Assembly: GCF_026342835.1 (NCBI RefSeq)
Contig: NZ_JAPEMI010000001.1
Coordinates: 6,020,501 to 6,084,500, forward strand
DNA: 64,000 bases
Direction of reading: 5' to 3'
DNA from: Streptomyces sp. NBC_00154
GTDB lineage: Bacteria > Actinomycetota > Actinomycetes > Streptomycetales > Streptomycetaceae
Positions 1 to 8,442 of this stretch are shown piece by piece; position 1 is the stretch's first letter, and the number at the start of each line of letters is the position of its first letter. Below the pieces are notes generated by a model that worked only from the letters and a program-made list of their open reading frames with translations, ran no database searches and was not told where the DNA came from. A program made the translations under genes and the position numbers.

Positions 1-552
1 CCCATCGGCACCTTCGAGAATGCCGCCCCCGCCGTCGACCGCATCGACCTCCTCACCCCTCCGGTCGCCGAGGCCGTGCGCGAGGGGTGGGGCGGTGTTC
101 CCGCGGACCGGATCCTGCATGTCGACACGGACCCGGAGATCGCGGACACGGCGCTCTTCGTCGCCCACCACGGCGCCGATCTGCTCGACCGGTCGGCCAA
201 CTGCGTCGTGGTGGCCGGCAAGCGCGGCGGCGAGGTCACCCTGGCAGCCTGCGTCGTCCTCTCCCGCACGCGCGTCGATGTGAACGGGGCGGCCCGCAAG
301 CACCTCGGCGCCCGCAAGGCGTCGTTCGCCTCCATGGACACGGCGGTCGGCGAGACCGGCATGGAGTACGGGGGCATCACCCCGATCGGACTCCCGGCCG
401 GCTGGCCGCTGCTGCTCGACCCCGCAGTGGTGGACGAGGAGTGGGTACTGATCGGCAGCGGCAGCCGCCGGGGCAAGCTGATCGTCCCGGGGAAGGCGCT
501 CGCAGCGCTGCCGGACGCGGTGCTCGTCGAGGGGCTCGGCGTCACGGTGTGA
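1..552 (+). CDS. YbaK/EbsC-family aminoacyl-tRNA deacylase-like protein (5' end outside window)
   Basis: The reading frame is open from base 1, so the start lies upstream; 183 residues are visible. YbaK/ProX-type domains hydrolyse mischarged aminoacyl-tRNAs in trans. The family fold is suggested by the stretch CVVVAGKRGGEVTLAACVV, followed by ARKHLGARKASFASMDTAV and the Gly-rich GGITPIGLP loop, which form the active-site pocket in relatives. The C-terminal part (VLIGSGSRRGKLIVPGKAL) is also family-like. No partner gene is evident on this side: the next gene converges on it with a 100 bp gap. The substrate cannot be told from sequence. Confidence 0.85.
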   Translation, partial: PIGTFENAAPAVDRIDLLTPPVAEAVREGWGGVPADRILHVDTDPEIADTALFVAHHGADLLDRSANCVVVAGKRGGEVTLAACVVLSRTRVDVNGAARKHLGARKASFASMDTAVGETGMEYGGITPIGLPAGWPLLLDPAVVDEEWVLIGSGSRRGKLIVPGKALAALPDAVLVEGLGVTV

Positions 553-652
553 GGCGCCGACGCTGCTGTTCGAAGTCGTCGCGGTGCCGGGGTCCGCGCA
601 ACTCGACGGAGGCAGCGGAAAGCACCGGGAACCGAGGGGGCGTTCGGCCCCG

Positions 653-1486
653 TTACGGCCGCGCCGCCCGGTAGGACGGAAGCCGGCGGGTCGCGAAGTC
701 CACCGCGTCGGTGAAGCGGAAGAGCCGTGCGGTCGCCGAGCCCACCGTGCCGGTGCGTACCGCAGTGCCGTCGGCCGTGCGCTCGAACTCCGCCCCCAGC
801 GCGGCGAAGTCGCTGTCGTCCAGCGCGACGTCCTCGTACTCCCACCAGTGGCGCCTGCCTCCGGTGGTCACCACACAGCGGTAGCTGCGGCGGGGCGGGG
901 CGGGGACGCGGTACTCGCCGAGGTGGAACGCGGTGCAGGAGTCGAAGCCGGTGCCCAGCAGCAGCACTTGAGCCCGTACGTCATAGAGGCAGGCCAGCGG
1001 CGAGTCCTCGCCGAGATGGCAGTCCGGGCGGTGGTGCGCGACGAGCTTCTCGGCCAGGGGGCCCAGCGCGGTGAACGACGTCTGGGGGTGGCCGCTGCGC
1101 GCGGCCCCCGGCGTCTGTCGTACGGCCTCCGAGAGGCGGCCCATCGACGGTGCGGCCGACGTCGCCCGGTCGAAGGGCGGCATGCTCGCCCGCACAGCCT
1201 CCCGGGCCGGGGCGCTGAGGCCGCGCACCCGCTCGCGGTAGTGCGGGGACGTATCGGAGTTCTCCGGTGTGAACGACGGGACGACCAGGGTGCCGTCCGC
1301 GCCGATCGCGTCCCGAAGTGCGCCTGTCACCGCTCGTACCCCGCCGCTCACCGCTCCCGTCGCGCGCATCGACGCATGCACCATGAGGACACCGCCCCGC
1401 GCCACACCGAGTTCGGACAGCTCATCGGCCAGTCGGCTTCGGCGGTGGGGAACGGTCAGGACGGCGGACGCACCGGTAACACTCAC
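653..1486 (-). CDS. AAC(3)-family N-acetyltransferase
   Basis: A protein of about 277 residues resembling the aminoglycoside 3-N-acetyltransferase family, which moves acetyl from acetyl-CoA to an amino group. Family features are the N-terminal LGVARGGVLMVHASMRATG, then DGTLVVPSFTPENS, the HPQTSFTALGP segment, and GEDSPLACLYD followed by VLLLGTGFDSCTAFHL. Streptomyces chromosomes carry such genes both as resistance genes and as homologues of unknown substrate, so real aminoglycoside resistance is only a possibility. The start is uncertain: I prefer the GTG at 1486, preceded by GGGAG; an upstream GTG at 1531 would add 15 residues. The gene stands alone and converges with the YbaK-type gene. Confidence 0.85.
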   Translation of the reverse strand: MSVTGASAVLTVPHRRSRLADELSELGVARGGVLMVHASMRATGAVSGGVRAVTGALRDAIGADGTLVVPSFTPENSDTSPHYRERVRGLSAPAREAVRASMPPFDRATSAAPSMGRLSEAVRQTPGAARSGHPQTSFTALGPLAEKLVAHHRPDCHLGEDSPLACLYDVRAQVLLLGTGFDSCTAFHLGEYRVPAPPRRSYRCVVTTGGRRHWWEYEDVALDDSDFAALGAEFERTADGTAVRTGTVGSATARLFRFTDAVDFATRRLPSYRAARP

Positions 1487-1556
1487 AGCGGGACATTCTC
1501 CCAGCCGCTCGGCATGTGTGACACCCCGCACATTCGGCCGAGGCGTGGCACCCCGC

Positions 1557-1982
1557 TCATCCGTCCAGGCGGGGGATCTCGATCGCGGGGCAGTGGTCCA
1601 TCACCATGTCGACCCCGGCCGCCCGCGTGCGTTCGTACGCAGCTTCGTCGATCACGCCGAGCTGGAACCAGACCGCCTTCGCGCCGAGCGTGACCGCCTC
1701 GTCCGCGACGGCGCCCGCCAGTTCGCTGTTTACGAAGACGTCCACCACATCGACCGGGAACGGGATGTCGGCCAGCGACGCATAGCCCTCCTCGCCGTGC
1801 ACCCGTTCCGCCTTGGGGTGCACCGGGACCACGCGCTTACCGAAGCGCTGGAGGACCGCGGCGACGCGGTAGGCCGCGCGGGACTCGTTGTTGGACAGTC
1901 CCACCACGGCCCAGGTGTCGCCCGTGTCCCGGAGAATCCTGCGGATCGTCTCCGTCTCGGTCCCCGCTGCGTCTGCATACAT
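1557..1982 (-). CDS. CoA-binding domain protein (YccU-like)
   Basis: A 141-residue single-domain protein with a Rossmann CoA-binding fold. Visible marks are TWAVVGLSNNESRAAYRVA near residue 24 (nucleotide-binding loop), RVVPVHPKAERVHGEEGYAS in the middle, and KAVWFQLGVIDEAAYERTR followed by VVMDHCPAIEIPRL-type residues at the C-terminus, as in the YccU/succinyl-CoA-synthetase-alpha-like group. Function is unknown; members are thought to bind CoA thioesters. The frame stays open upstream, but the ATG at 1982 fits the family N-terminus. It is divergent from the YigZ-type gene, 58 bp apart, so the two share a promoter region. Confidence 0.85.
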   Translation of the reverse strand: MYADAAGTETETIRRILRDTGDTWAVVGLSNNESRAAYRVAAVLQRFGKRVVPVHPKAERVHGEEGYASLADIPFPVDVVDVFVNSELAGAVADEAVTLGAKAVWFQLGVIDEAAYERTRAAGVDMVMDHCPAIEIPRLDG

Positions 1983-2028
1983 GATTCGGTCAACGGACAG
2001 CGGTCGTGGGCCATTCCCGCCTTGCGCA

Positions 2029-2034
2029 TAGGGT
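2029..2034 (+). promoter_or_regulatory. -10 box (TAGGGT) of the yigZ-type gene; likely leaderless transcript
   Basis: TAGGGT ends six bases before the ATG at 2041 and no Shine-Dalgarno sequence is present. With normal -10 to start-point spacing, the mRNA would begin at or next to the A of ATG. No clear -35 element was seen. Confidence 0.4.
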
Positions 2035-2040
2035 GGCCGG

Positions 2041-2667
2041 ATGCAGGAGCAGTACCGGACGGTCGCCCGAGCGGGCGTGCACGAGACCGAGATCAACCGA
2101 TCGCGCTTCATCTGCGCGCTCGCCCCCGCCGCCACCGAGCAGGAGGCGCAGGACTTCGTCGCACGCATCCGCAGGGAACACCCGACCGCCAGCCACAACT
2201 GCTTCGCGTACGTGATCGGCGCCGACGCCTCCGTGCAGAAGGCCAGTGACGACGGCGAGCCCGGCGGCACCGCGGGCGCCCCGATGCTGCAGATGCTGAT
2301 GCGCCGCGAGATGCGGTACGTCGTCGCCGTCGTCACCCGCTACTACGGCGGTGTGAAACTCGGCGCCGGGGGACTGATCCGGGCTTACGGAGGGGTGGTG
2401 GGCGAGGCTCTGGACGAGCTCGGCACGATCACCCGACAGCGGTTCCGGCTCGCCACGATCACCGTCGGCCACCAGCGGGCCGGCAGGTTGGAGAACGATC
2501 TGCGCGCCACGGGACTGGCCGTGCGGGAGGTCCGGTACGCGGAGGCGGTGATCATCGAGATCGGACTGCCGGACTCCGACGTCGAGAGCTTCCGGAGCTG
2601 GCTGGCCGATGCGACCGCCGGTGAGGCGCTGCTGGAGCTGGGCGGTGAGGCGTACGGGGACGCCTGA
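2041..2667 (+). CDS. YigZ/IMPACT family protein
   Basis: A 208-residue protein of the YigZ/UPF0029 (IMPACT) family. The N-terminal domain (about residues 1-120) has the family signature: HETEINRSRFICALAP, then HNCFAYVIG and DDGEPGGTAGAPMLQ, followed by VVAVVTRYYGGVKLGAGGL. The C-terminal DUF1949-like half contains the two-stranded ADATAGEALLELGGEAYGD type end. Eukaryotic IMPACT regulates translation by binding Gcn1; the bacterial role is unknown, with ribosome or RNA interaction suspected. Monocistronic; the divergent neighbour is the CoA-binding protein. Confidence 0.9.
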   Translation: MQEQYRTVARAGVHETEINRSRFICALAPAATEQEAQDFVARIRREHPTASHNCFAYVIGADASVQKASDDGEPGGTAGAPMLQMLMRREMRYVVAVVTRYYGGVKLGAGGLIRAYGGVVGEALDELGTITRQRFRLATITVGHQRAGRLENDLRATGLAVREVRYAEAVIIEIGLPDSDVESFRSWLADATAGEALLELGGEAYGDA

Positions 2668-2955
2668 TCGCGCCTGGCGGGGTGGGCCGGCCGGGCTGCG
2701 GGACCTCTGGCAGGCGGAACGGCCGGGCATCGGAACCCAGCTCGATCTCATTCGCCGAACATGTCGGAGGTGGTGCGCGGCGATGGGAGACTGTGGGCTG
2801 TGAGGAAGCAGGTTCGTGAGGGATCAGGGGAACAGCGGCGTTAGCGTGGTCGGTGGCGTCCGTGCAGTCCCGCGCCGGTCCGGTGCGGCTCCCGGGCACG
2901 GCAGGCGCGGACGCTGGGTGCGAAGGAAGCGAAACATGCAGGTCGGAGCCAGGTC

Positions 2956-4122
2956 TTGAGGATTTTGCACACATCGGACTGGCACCTGGGGCGGTCGTTC
3001 CACCGGGCCTCCCTGCTCGAGGCGCAGGCCGACTGTCTCGATCATCTGGTGGCGACTGTGCGCGAACGCGAGGTCGACGCCGTCGTGGTGGCAGGTGATG
3101 TGTACGACAGGGCCGTGCCACCGTTGTCCGCCGTCGAGCTCTTCGACCGGGCGCTGCACCGGCTCGCCGCCGTCGGCGTACCCACGGTGATGATCTCCGG
3201 AAACCATGACTCGGCCCGCAGGCTCGGCGTGGGCGCCGGTCTGATGGGCCGGGCCGGCATCCATCTGCGGACCGACCCCGCGCAGTGCGCCACCCCGGTC
3301 GTCCTGCGGGACGACCACGGCGACGTCGCGTTCTACGGACTTCCCTACCTCGAACCGGCCCTCGTCAAGGACGTGTTCAAAGCGGAGCGGGCCGGACACG
3401 AGGCCGTGCTGACCGCCGCCATGGACCGGGTCCGCGCCGACCTCGCGACACGGCCGGACTCCACCCGGTCCGTGGTGCTCGCCCATGCCTTCGTCGCGGG
3501 CGGCGCACCCAGCGACAGCGAGCGCGACATCACCGTCGGCGGAGTGGCCGCCGTCCCCGCCGGAGTCTTCGACGGCGTCGACTACACGGCGCTCGGCCAC
3601 CTGCACGGCAGTCAGGTCGTCACCGATCGTGTGCGCTACTCCGGCTCGCCCCTCGCCTACTCCTTCTCCGAGGTGGACCACCGCAAGACCATGTGGCTGA
3701 TCGACCTCGACGCCACGGGAGCGATCGCCGCCGAACGGATCGACTTCCCGGTGCCCCGGCCGCTCGCCCGGCTCCGCGGCCGCCTCGACATGCTTCTCGA
3801 CGACCCCGCGCTGGCTCGGCACGAGGAGGCGTGGGTGGAAGCCACCCTCACCGACCCCGTCCGTCCGGACGAGCCGATGGCCCGTCTCATGGCGCGGTTC
3901 CCGCACACCCTCAGCCTCGTCCTCGAACCCGAGCGGGCCCCCGGGGACCCGCTCGCCTCGTACGCACAGCGCCTCAAGGGGCGCGACGACCAGCAGATCG
4001 CGGAGGACTTCGTGGCGCATGTCCGGGGCGGGAACGGGGCGGACGACCGGGAGCGTACGGTGCTGCGCGGTGCCTTCGACCATGTACGCGTGGACGACGG
4101 CGTACGCGAGGTGAACCGTTGA
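2956..4122 (+). CDS. sbcD: SbcCD nuclease, subunit D (exonuclease)
   Basis: A 388-residue calcineurin-like phosphoesterase, the nuclease subunit of the SbcCD (Mre11-Rad50) complex that opens hairpins and trims blocked double-strand ends. Metal-binding motifs appear in order: SDWHLGRSF (about residue 7), AGDVYDRAVPP (about 48), ISGNHDSARR (about 79), LAHAFVAGG (about 177) and LGHLHGSQ (about 216). The start is TTG at 2956, with GGAG seven bases upstream. Its stop overlaps the start of sbcC (TTGA), so the two are translationally coupled. The 288 bp upstream (2668-2955) hold no gene I can support. Confidence 0.96.
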   Translation: MRILHTSDWHLGRSFHRASLLEAQADCLDHLVATVREREVDAVVVAGDVYDRAVPPLSAVELFDRALHRLAAVGVPTVMISGNHDSARRLGVGAGLMGRAGIHLRTDPAQCATPVVLRDDHGDVAFYGLPYLEPALVKDVFKAERAGHEAVLTAAMDRVRADLATRPDSTRSVVLAHAFVAGGAPSDSERDITVGGVAAVPAGVFDGVDYTALGHLHGSQVVTDRVRYSGSPLAYSFSEVDHRKTMWLIDLDATGAIAAERIDFPVPRPLARLRGRLDMLLDDPALARHEEAWVEATLTDPVRPDEPMARLMARFPHTLSLVLEPERAPGDPLASYAQRLKGRDDQQIAEDFVAHVRGGNGADDRERTVLRGAFDHVRVDDGVREVNR

Positions 4123-7100
4123 GACTCCACGGACTCGCCCTCACCGCCTTCGGCCCGTTCGGCGCCACCCAGGAAGTCGACTTCGACGCGCTCTCGTCTG
4201 CCGGACTCTTTCTGCTGCACGGTCCCACCGGGGCCGGGAAGACCTCCGTCCTCGACGCCGTCTGCTACGGGCTGTACGGCGCGGTGCCCGGCGCCCGCCA
4301 GAGCCCCGGCACCTCGCTGCGCAGCGACCACGCCCCGGCCGGCCTCCCCACCGAAGTGCGGCTGGAACTGACCGTCGGCGGACGGCGCCTGGAGATCACC
4401 CGGCGCCCCGCCCAGCCCCGCCCCAAGAAGAAGGGCGACGGCTTCACCACCGAGAAGGCCCAGAGCTGGCTGCGCGAGTACGACCCCGAGAACGGCTGGC
4501 AGGCACTAAGCCGGTCGCATCAGGAGATCGGTGAGGAGATCACCCAGCTCATCGGGATGAGCCGGGACCAGTTCTGCCAGGTGGTCCTTCTGCCGCAGGG
4601 CGACTTCGCACGGTTTCTGCGCGCCGACGCCGAAGCACGCGGCAAGCTGCTCGGCAGACTCTTCGACACCCGCCGCTTCGCGGCCGTCGAGGAACGCCTC
4701 ACCGAACTGCGGCGTACCGCGGAAACCCTGGTCAAGGCCGGCGACGAACAGATTCTCGCGATCGCCCAGCGGATCGCCCAGGCCGCGGGGCCGGCGGCCG
4801 GCGAGCTGCCCCTGCCGGACGCCCAGCCCGGCGAACCGGGACTGTCGGGCGGGGTACTGGAATGGTCCGCCGTCGCCCGCAGCGGCGCCCGGGAACGACT
4901 CGACATCGCTGAGTCCGTCCTGGCCGCGGCCGAGAGCCGACAGGCGGCAGCCCGCCGCGAACTCGACACCGCGCGCGAACTCGCCAGGCTTCAGCAGCGG
5001 TACGAGGAGACGCGGCGCCGTGCCACCGAACTCGAAGCCCGTCGCCCCGACCGCGACAGGCACCACGACCGACTCGAACGTGCCCGCAAAGCAGATCTCG
5101 TCGCCCCCGCACTGGAGGTGCGTGACGAAGCGGAGCGGGTCTACCGCGCGGCGAGCGCGGCCCGCGAGCGCGCCCGCGCCCAGCTGCCGGACACCCTTGT
5201 CGACGCCGGCGCGGAACAGCTGGCAGCTCTGGAGCGCAGGCTACGGCAGGAGCTCGGCGGCCTCGACGCCGCGCGTCGGGCCGAGCGGCGCAGCGCGGAG
5301 ATCGACACCGAGCGGACCGAACTGGAGCGGCAGGCCCGGGCCGACGACGAACTGATCCTGGAAGCGGAAGGCTGGCTCACGGGCTGGGAATCCACCCGCC
5401 GTGGCGTTCAGGAACGCATCGAAGCGGCGCAGGAGTCCGCGACCCGCGCCGAACAGCTGGCGGGCCGCCTGGAACCGGCTCGCCGACAGCTGGAAGCGGC
5501 ACGGCGCCGTGATGCGCTCGCGACGGAGACGGCGGCAGCCGCAGACCGGCTGGCCGCGGCCCGGGAGCGCGCGCTCGGCGCCCATGAGAAGTGGCTGGAG
5601 CTGCGCGAGCGGCGGCTGCGCGACATCGCCGCCGAGCTCGCGGCGCAGCTGGTCGACGGCGAGGCCTGCAAGGTGTGCGGGTCGGGCGACCACCCGAAGC
5701 CGGCCCGGGCCGGTGACGGGCACGTCGACAAGGCGACCGAAGAGGCCGCTCTCGATACATACCGGCGGGCCGAGCAGGTCCGTACGGAGGCGGACCGGGA
5801 GCTCGGAGTCGTACGCGAGAAGCACGCTGCGGCGCGGGCTGCGGCCCGGCCTGCGCGGGGCGCGGGTGCGGCAGATGGCAGCGAGGGCCGCATCAGTGGA
5901 CCGGGCGCCGACGACCTGTCCGGTGACAGTGCCGCCGTTGCCGACGCGGCCCACGTCGTCACGACACCGGACCCTGACCCCACCGTCGCCGAACTCGACA
6001 CCCTGGTCACCCGGTTGGCGACCGAGCACGCCCAGGCGCACCGCACCGCGGCCGGCACGCACGCCGCACGCGAGGCTCTCGCAGCTGCCGAACGGGAGCA
6101 GACCGAGCGGCTCGAAGGGCGCCAGTCGGCCGAGCGGCGCGCCGCTGCCCGGACCTCCCGGCGGGAAGGGCTCGACCGCGAACAGTCCTTCCTGGAAGCC
6201 GAGTTGGTGACCGCCCGCGGGGAGTCCGGCAGCGTCTCCGCGCACGCCGCCCTGCTGGAGCGCCGGGTCGCCCTGCTCGCCGACGCCACGGAGGCGGTGC
6301 GCGCCGAGGAAGCGGCGGCGCAGCGCAGCAAGGAGGCCGACGGCCGGCTCGCGGACGCCGCGTTCCGGGCCGGTTTCGACACGCCGCAGGCCGCCGCGGC
6401 GACCCTGCTCCCGGCCTTCGAGCAGCGCGAACTCCAGCACCTGATCGATGCCTGGCAGGCCGAGGCCGCCGCCGTCGCCGACCGTCTCGCCGAGGTGGAG
6501 ACCCGCGCCGCCGCCGAACGCCCGCGGGCCGACCCGGACGCAGCGCAGGCCGCGTACGACGCGGCCGAGCGACAGGTGAGGGACGCCGCCGCCACGCTCG
6601 CCGCCACCCGGGAGCGCTGCACCGAACTCGACCGGCTGTCGCGCCGCGCGGCGGACGAGGTGCGCAGGCTGGGCCCGCTGCGCGAGGAGTACGAGCGGGT
6701 CGCACGGCTCGCCGGCCTCACCGCCGGAACCTCGGCCGACAACGAACGCAAGATGCGACTGGAGTCGTACGTGCTCGCCGCCCGGCTCGAACAGGTCGCG
6801 GCCGCAGCCACGGCGCGGCTGCAGCGCATGTCGTCGGGCCGCTACACACTGGTCCACTCCGACGCGCGCACCGGAGGCCGCCGGGCCGGCCTCGGGCTGC
6901 ATGTCGTCGACGCCTGGACCGGCCGAGAGCGCGACACAGCTACGCTCTCCGGCGGCGAGACGTTCTTCGCCTCGCTCGCCCTGGCGCTCGGCCTCGCCGA
7001 TGTCGTCACCGACGAGGCGGGCGGGGTCCGGCTGGACACCCTCTTCATCGACGAGGGGTTCGGCAGCCTGGACGACCAGACCCTGGACGAGGTGCTCGAC

Positions 7101-7253
7101 GTACTCGACTCGCTGCGTGAGCGGGACCGCAGCGTCGGCATCGTCAGCCATGTCGCCGATCTGCGCCGCCGTATCCCCGCCCAGCTGGAAGTGGTCAAGG
7201 AGCGGCACGGATCGGCGGTGCGGCACCGGTCCGGCGGCGCGGTCAGCGACTGA
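4119..7253 (+). CDS. sbcC: SbcCD nuclease, subunit C (SMC-like ATPase)
   Basis: A 1044-residue Rad50-like ATPase that partners SbcD. Walker A GPTGAGKTS lies near residue 30, long Arg/Glu/Ala-rich coiled coils run from about 200 to 880, and the zinc hook (ACKVCGSGDH) sits near residue 516, midway, where two molecules join. The C-terminal lobe has signature LSGGETF (about 943), Walker B TLFIDEGFGSLD (about 975) and the SHVADLRRRI switch region. The frame is open far upstream, but the TTG at 4119 overlapping the sbcD stop gives the expected N-terminus (LRLHGLALTAFGPFG). The 3' end overlaps the convergent Lrp gene by 11 bp. Confidence 0.96.
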   Translation: MRLHGLALTAFGPFGATQEVDFDALSSAGLFLLHGPTGAGKTSVLDAVCYGLYGAVPGARQSPGTSLRSDHAPAGLPTEVRLELTVGGRRLEITRRPAQPRPKKKGDGFTTEKAQSWLREYDPENGWQALSRSHQEIGEEITQLIGMSRDQFCQVVLLPQGDFARFLRADAEARGKLLGRLFDTRRFAAVEERLTELRRTAETLVKAGDEQILAIAQRIAQAAGPAAGELPLPDAQPGEPGLSGGVLEWSAVARSGARERLDIAESVLAAAESRQAAARRELDTARELARLQQRYEETRRRATELEARRPDRDRHHDRLERARKADLVAPALEVRDEAERVYRAASAARERARAQLPDTLVDAGAEQLAALERRLRQELGGLDAARRAERRSAEIDTERTELERQARADDELILEAEGWLTGWESTRRGVQERIEAAQESATRAEQLAGRLEPARRQLEAARRRDALATETAAAADRLAAARERALGAHEKWLELRERRLRDIAAELAAQLVDGEACKVCGSGDHPKPARAGDGHVDKATEEAALDTYRRAEQVRTEADRELGVVREKHAAARAAARPARGAGAADGSEGRISGPGADDLSGDSAAVADAAHVVTTPDPDPTVAELDTLVTRLATEHAQAHRTAAGTHAAREALAAAEREQTERLEGRQSAERRAAARTSRREGLDREQSFLEAELVTARGESGSVSAHAALLERRVALLADATEAVRAEEAAAQRSKEADGRLADAAFRAGFDTPQAAAATLLPAFEQRELQHLIDAWQAEAAAVADRLAEVETRAAAERPRADPDAAQAAYDAAERQVRDAAATLAATRERCTELDRLSRRAADEVRRLGPLREEYERVARLAGLTAGTSADNERKMRLESYVLAARLEQVAAAATARLQRMSSGRYTLVHSDARTGGRRAGLGLHVVDAWTGRERDTATLSGGETFFASLALALGLADVVTDEAGGVRLDTLFIDEGFGSLDDQTLDEVLDVLDSLRERDRSVGIVSHVADLRRRIPAQLEVVKERHGSAVRHRSGGAVSD

Positions 7254-7689
7254 TGGCCCGCCGGGGGAGGGGCGAGGAGTAGACGACGCTGGTGGTGACG
7301 GAGCCGAGCGCGCCGATCTTCCCCGAGACCCCTTCCAGATGACTCATCGAGCGGGCGGTGACCTTGAGCACGAAGCAGTCGTCGCCGGTGACATGGTGGG
7401 CCTCCACGATCTCGGGCGTGGTGTCGAGGAGATCGTGGAACGGCTTGTAGTTGCCGTTCGGATAGCGCAGCCGTACGAGGGCGAGAATCGGCAACCCGAG
7501 CCGCTCCGGGTCCACCACGGCGGCGTAACCACGGATGATGCCCGCCTCCTCCAGCCGGCGCACCCGTTCCGTCACCGCGCTGGGGGACATGGCGACCTCG
7601 CGCGCCAGTTCGGCGAAAGTGGCCCGTCCGTCGCGTTGCAGGACGTCGAGGATGCGCCAGTCGGTTACATCCGTGGAATAGTCGGTCAT
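7243..7689 (-). CDS. Lrp/AsnC-family transcriptional regulator
   Basis: A 148-residue Lrp-type regulator. Residues 1-60 form the winged helix-turn-helix (DWRILDVLQRDGRATFAELA, then SPSAVTERVRRLEEAGIIRG); residues 65-140 form the effector-binding RAM domain (ILALVRLRYPNGNYKPF, VEAHHVTGDDCFVLKV). Such proteins respond to amino acids. I chose the ATG at 7689; a longer frame upstream lacks family similarity. It is divergent from the rhodanese gene with 94 bp between, which contains the 10-bp palindrome GGGAATTCCC (7705-7714) and the inverted repeat CAAGTCTTG (7723-7731), both possible operators. The rhodanese gene is the likely target. Confidence 0.93.
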   Translation of the reverse strand: MTDYSTDVTDWRILDVLQRDGRATFAELAREVAMSPSAVTERVRRLEEAGIIRGYAAVVDPERLGLPILALVRLRYPNGNYKPFHDLLDTTPEIVEAHHVTGDDCFVLKVTARSMSHLEGVSGKIGALGSVTTSVVYSSPLPRRAISR

Positions 7690-7770
7690 GCCGGTGAGAC
7701 AACAGGGAATTCCCCGGAGAATCAAGTCTTGTACCGGGGATCTCTTCTTCTCGCAAAGGATCACCGGTCG

Positions 7771-7776
7771 TAGATT
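7771..7776 (+). promoter_or_regulatory. -10 box (TAGATT) of the rhodanese gene; likely leaderless
   Basis: TAGATT is followed by seven bases and then the ATG at 7784. There is no Shine-Dalgarno sequence, so the transcript probably begins at the start codon. The palindromes at 7705-7714 and 7723-7731 lie upstream and could bind the divergent Lrp regulator. Confidence 0.45.
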
Positions 7777-7783
7777 TTTGGTC

Positions 7784-8272
7784 ATGACTTCGCAGCTCAC
7801 GGCCTCCGCCGGTAACCCCGTCCTCCGAGTCCCGCCGGCCTCCCCGGCGGCGGCCGCCGCCTACTTCGGCGCCTCGCTCGCCTTCCACGCCGATGTCTCC
7901 GACGTCGCCGCCGCGCTCGCGGCCGACGCGGACCCCGGCTTCGTCGTCCTCGACTCCCGGTCCACCGCCTCCTGGGACCAGGGGCACATCCCCGGCGCCG
8001 TCCACCTGCCCACCGCGCTCATCGCCGAGCAGGCCCGGGAGCTCCTCGACCCGGCCGTGCCCGTGGTCACGTACTGCTGGGGCCCCGGCTGCAACGGCGG
8101 CGCCCGCGCCGCGCTGGCCCTCGCCGAACTGGGCTACCAGGTCAAGGAGATGCTCGGCGGATTCGAGTACTGGGCGCGCGAGGGCTTCGAGTTCGAGACC
8201 TGGGAAGGGCGCCGGCGGCGCACCGCCGACCCGCTCACCGCACCGGTCGACTCCGACGAGTGCGGCTGCTGA
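7784..8272 (+). CDS. Rhodanese-like domain protein
   Basis: A 162-residue single rhodanese domain. FVVLDSRSTASWDQGHIPGAVHLP (residues about 48-70; the VLDSR and GHIPGAxH motifs) is the substrate-domain hallmark, and the active loop reads YCWGPGCNGG with a cysteine near residue 97. Rhodaneses carry sulfane sulfur as a cysteine persulfide. The first 30 residues (Ala/Pro-rich) resemble those of actinobacterial homologues paired with an Lrp regulator. The Cys-rich tail (DECGC) is noteworthy. Likely controlled by the divergent Lrp protein. Confidence 0.9.
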   Translation: MTSQLTASAGNPVLRVPPASPAAAAAYFGASLAFHADVSDVAAALAADADPGFVVLDSRSTASWDQGHIPGAVHLPTALIAEQARELLDPAVPVVTYCWGPGCNGGARAALALAELGYQVKEMLGGFEYWAREGFEFETWEGRRRRTADPLTAPVDSDECGC

Positions 8273-8442
8273 ACGGCGCAAGCCGTGCGTACCGAGGGGA
8301 CCGACGACCATCGCGGCCGACCGCCCCGGCGGAAACTCACCTGGTCGCCGGGAGGAAGCGGGCGCAAGCGGGTGGCCGACGGCGTCCGGGCCCATGGCAT
8401 TGGACCGGGCCCGGACGCCGTTTCACCGAGTGCGGTCCGGGG

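Noticed and set aside
3285..4118. Open frame extending the SbcC gene far upstream inside sbcD
   Set aside because: It is a GC-rich shadow of sbcD; the family N-terminus begins at the TTG at 4119.
5241..7226. 661-codon minus-strand frame over sbcC
   Set aside because: Shadow of sbcC; no recognisable protein.
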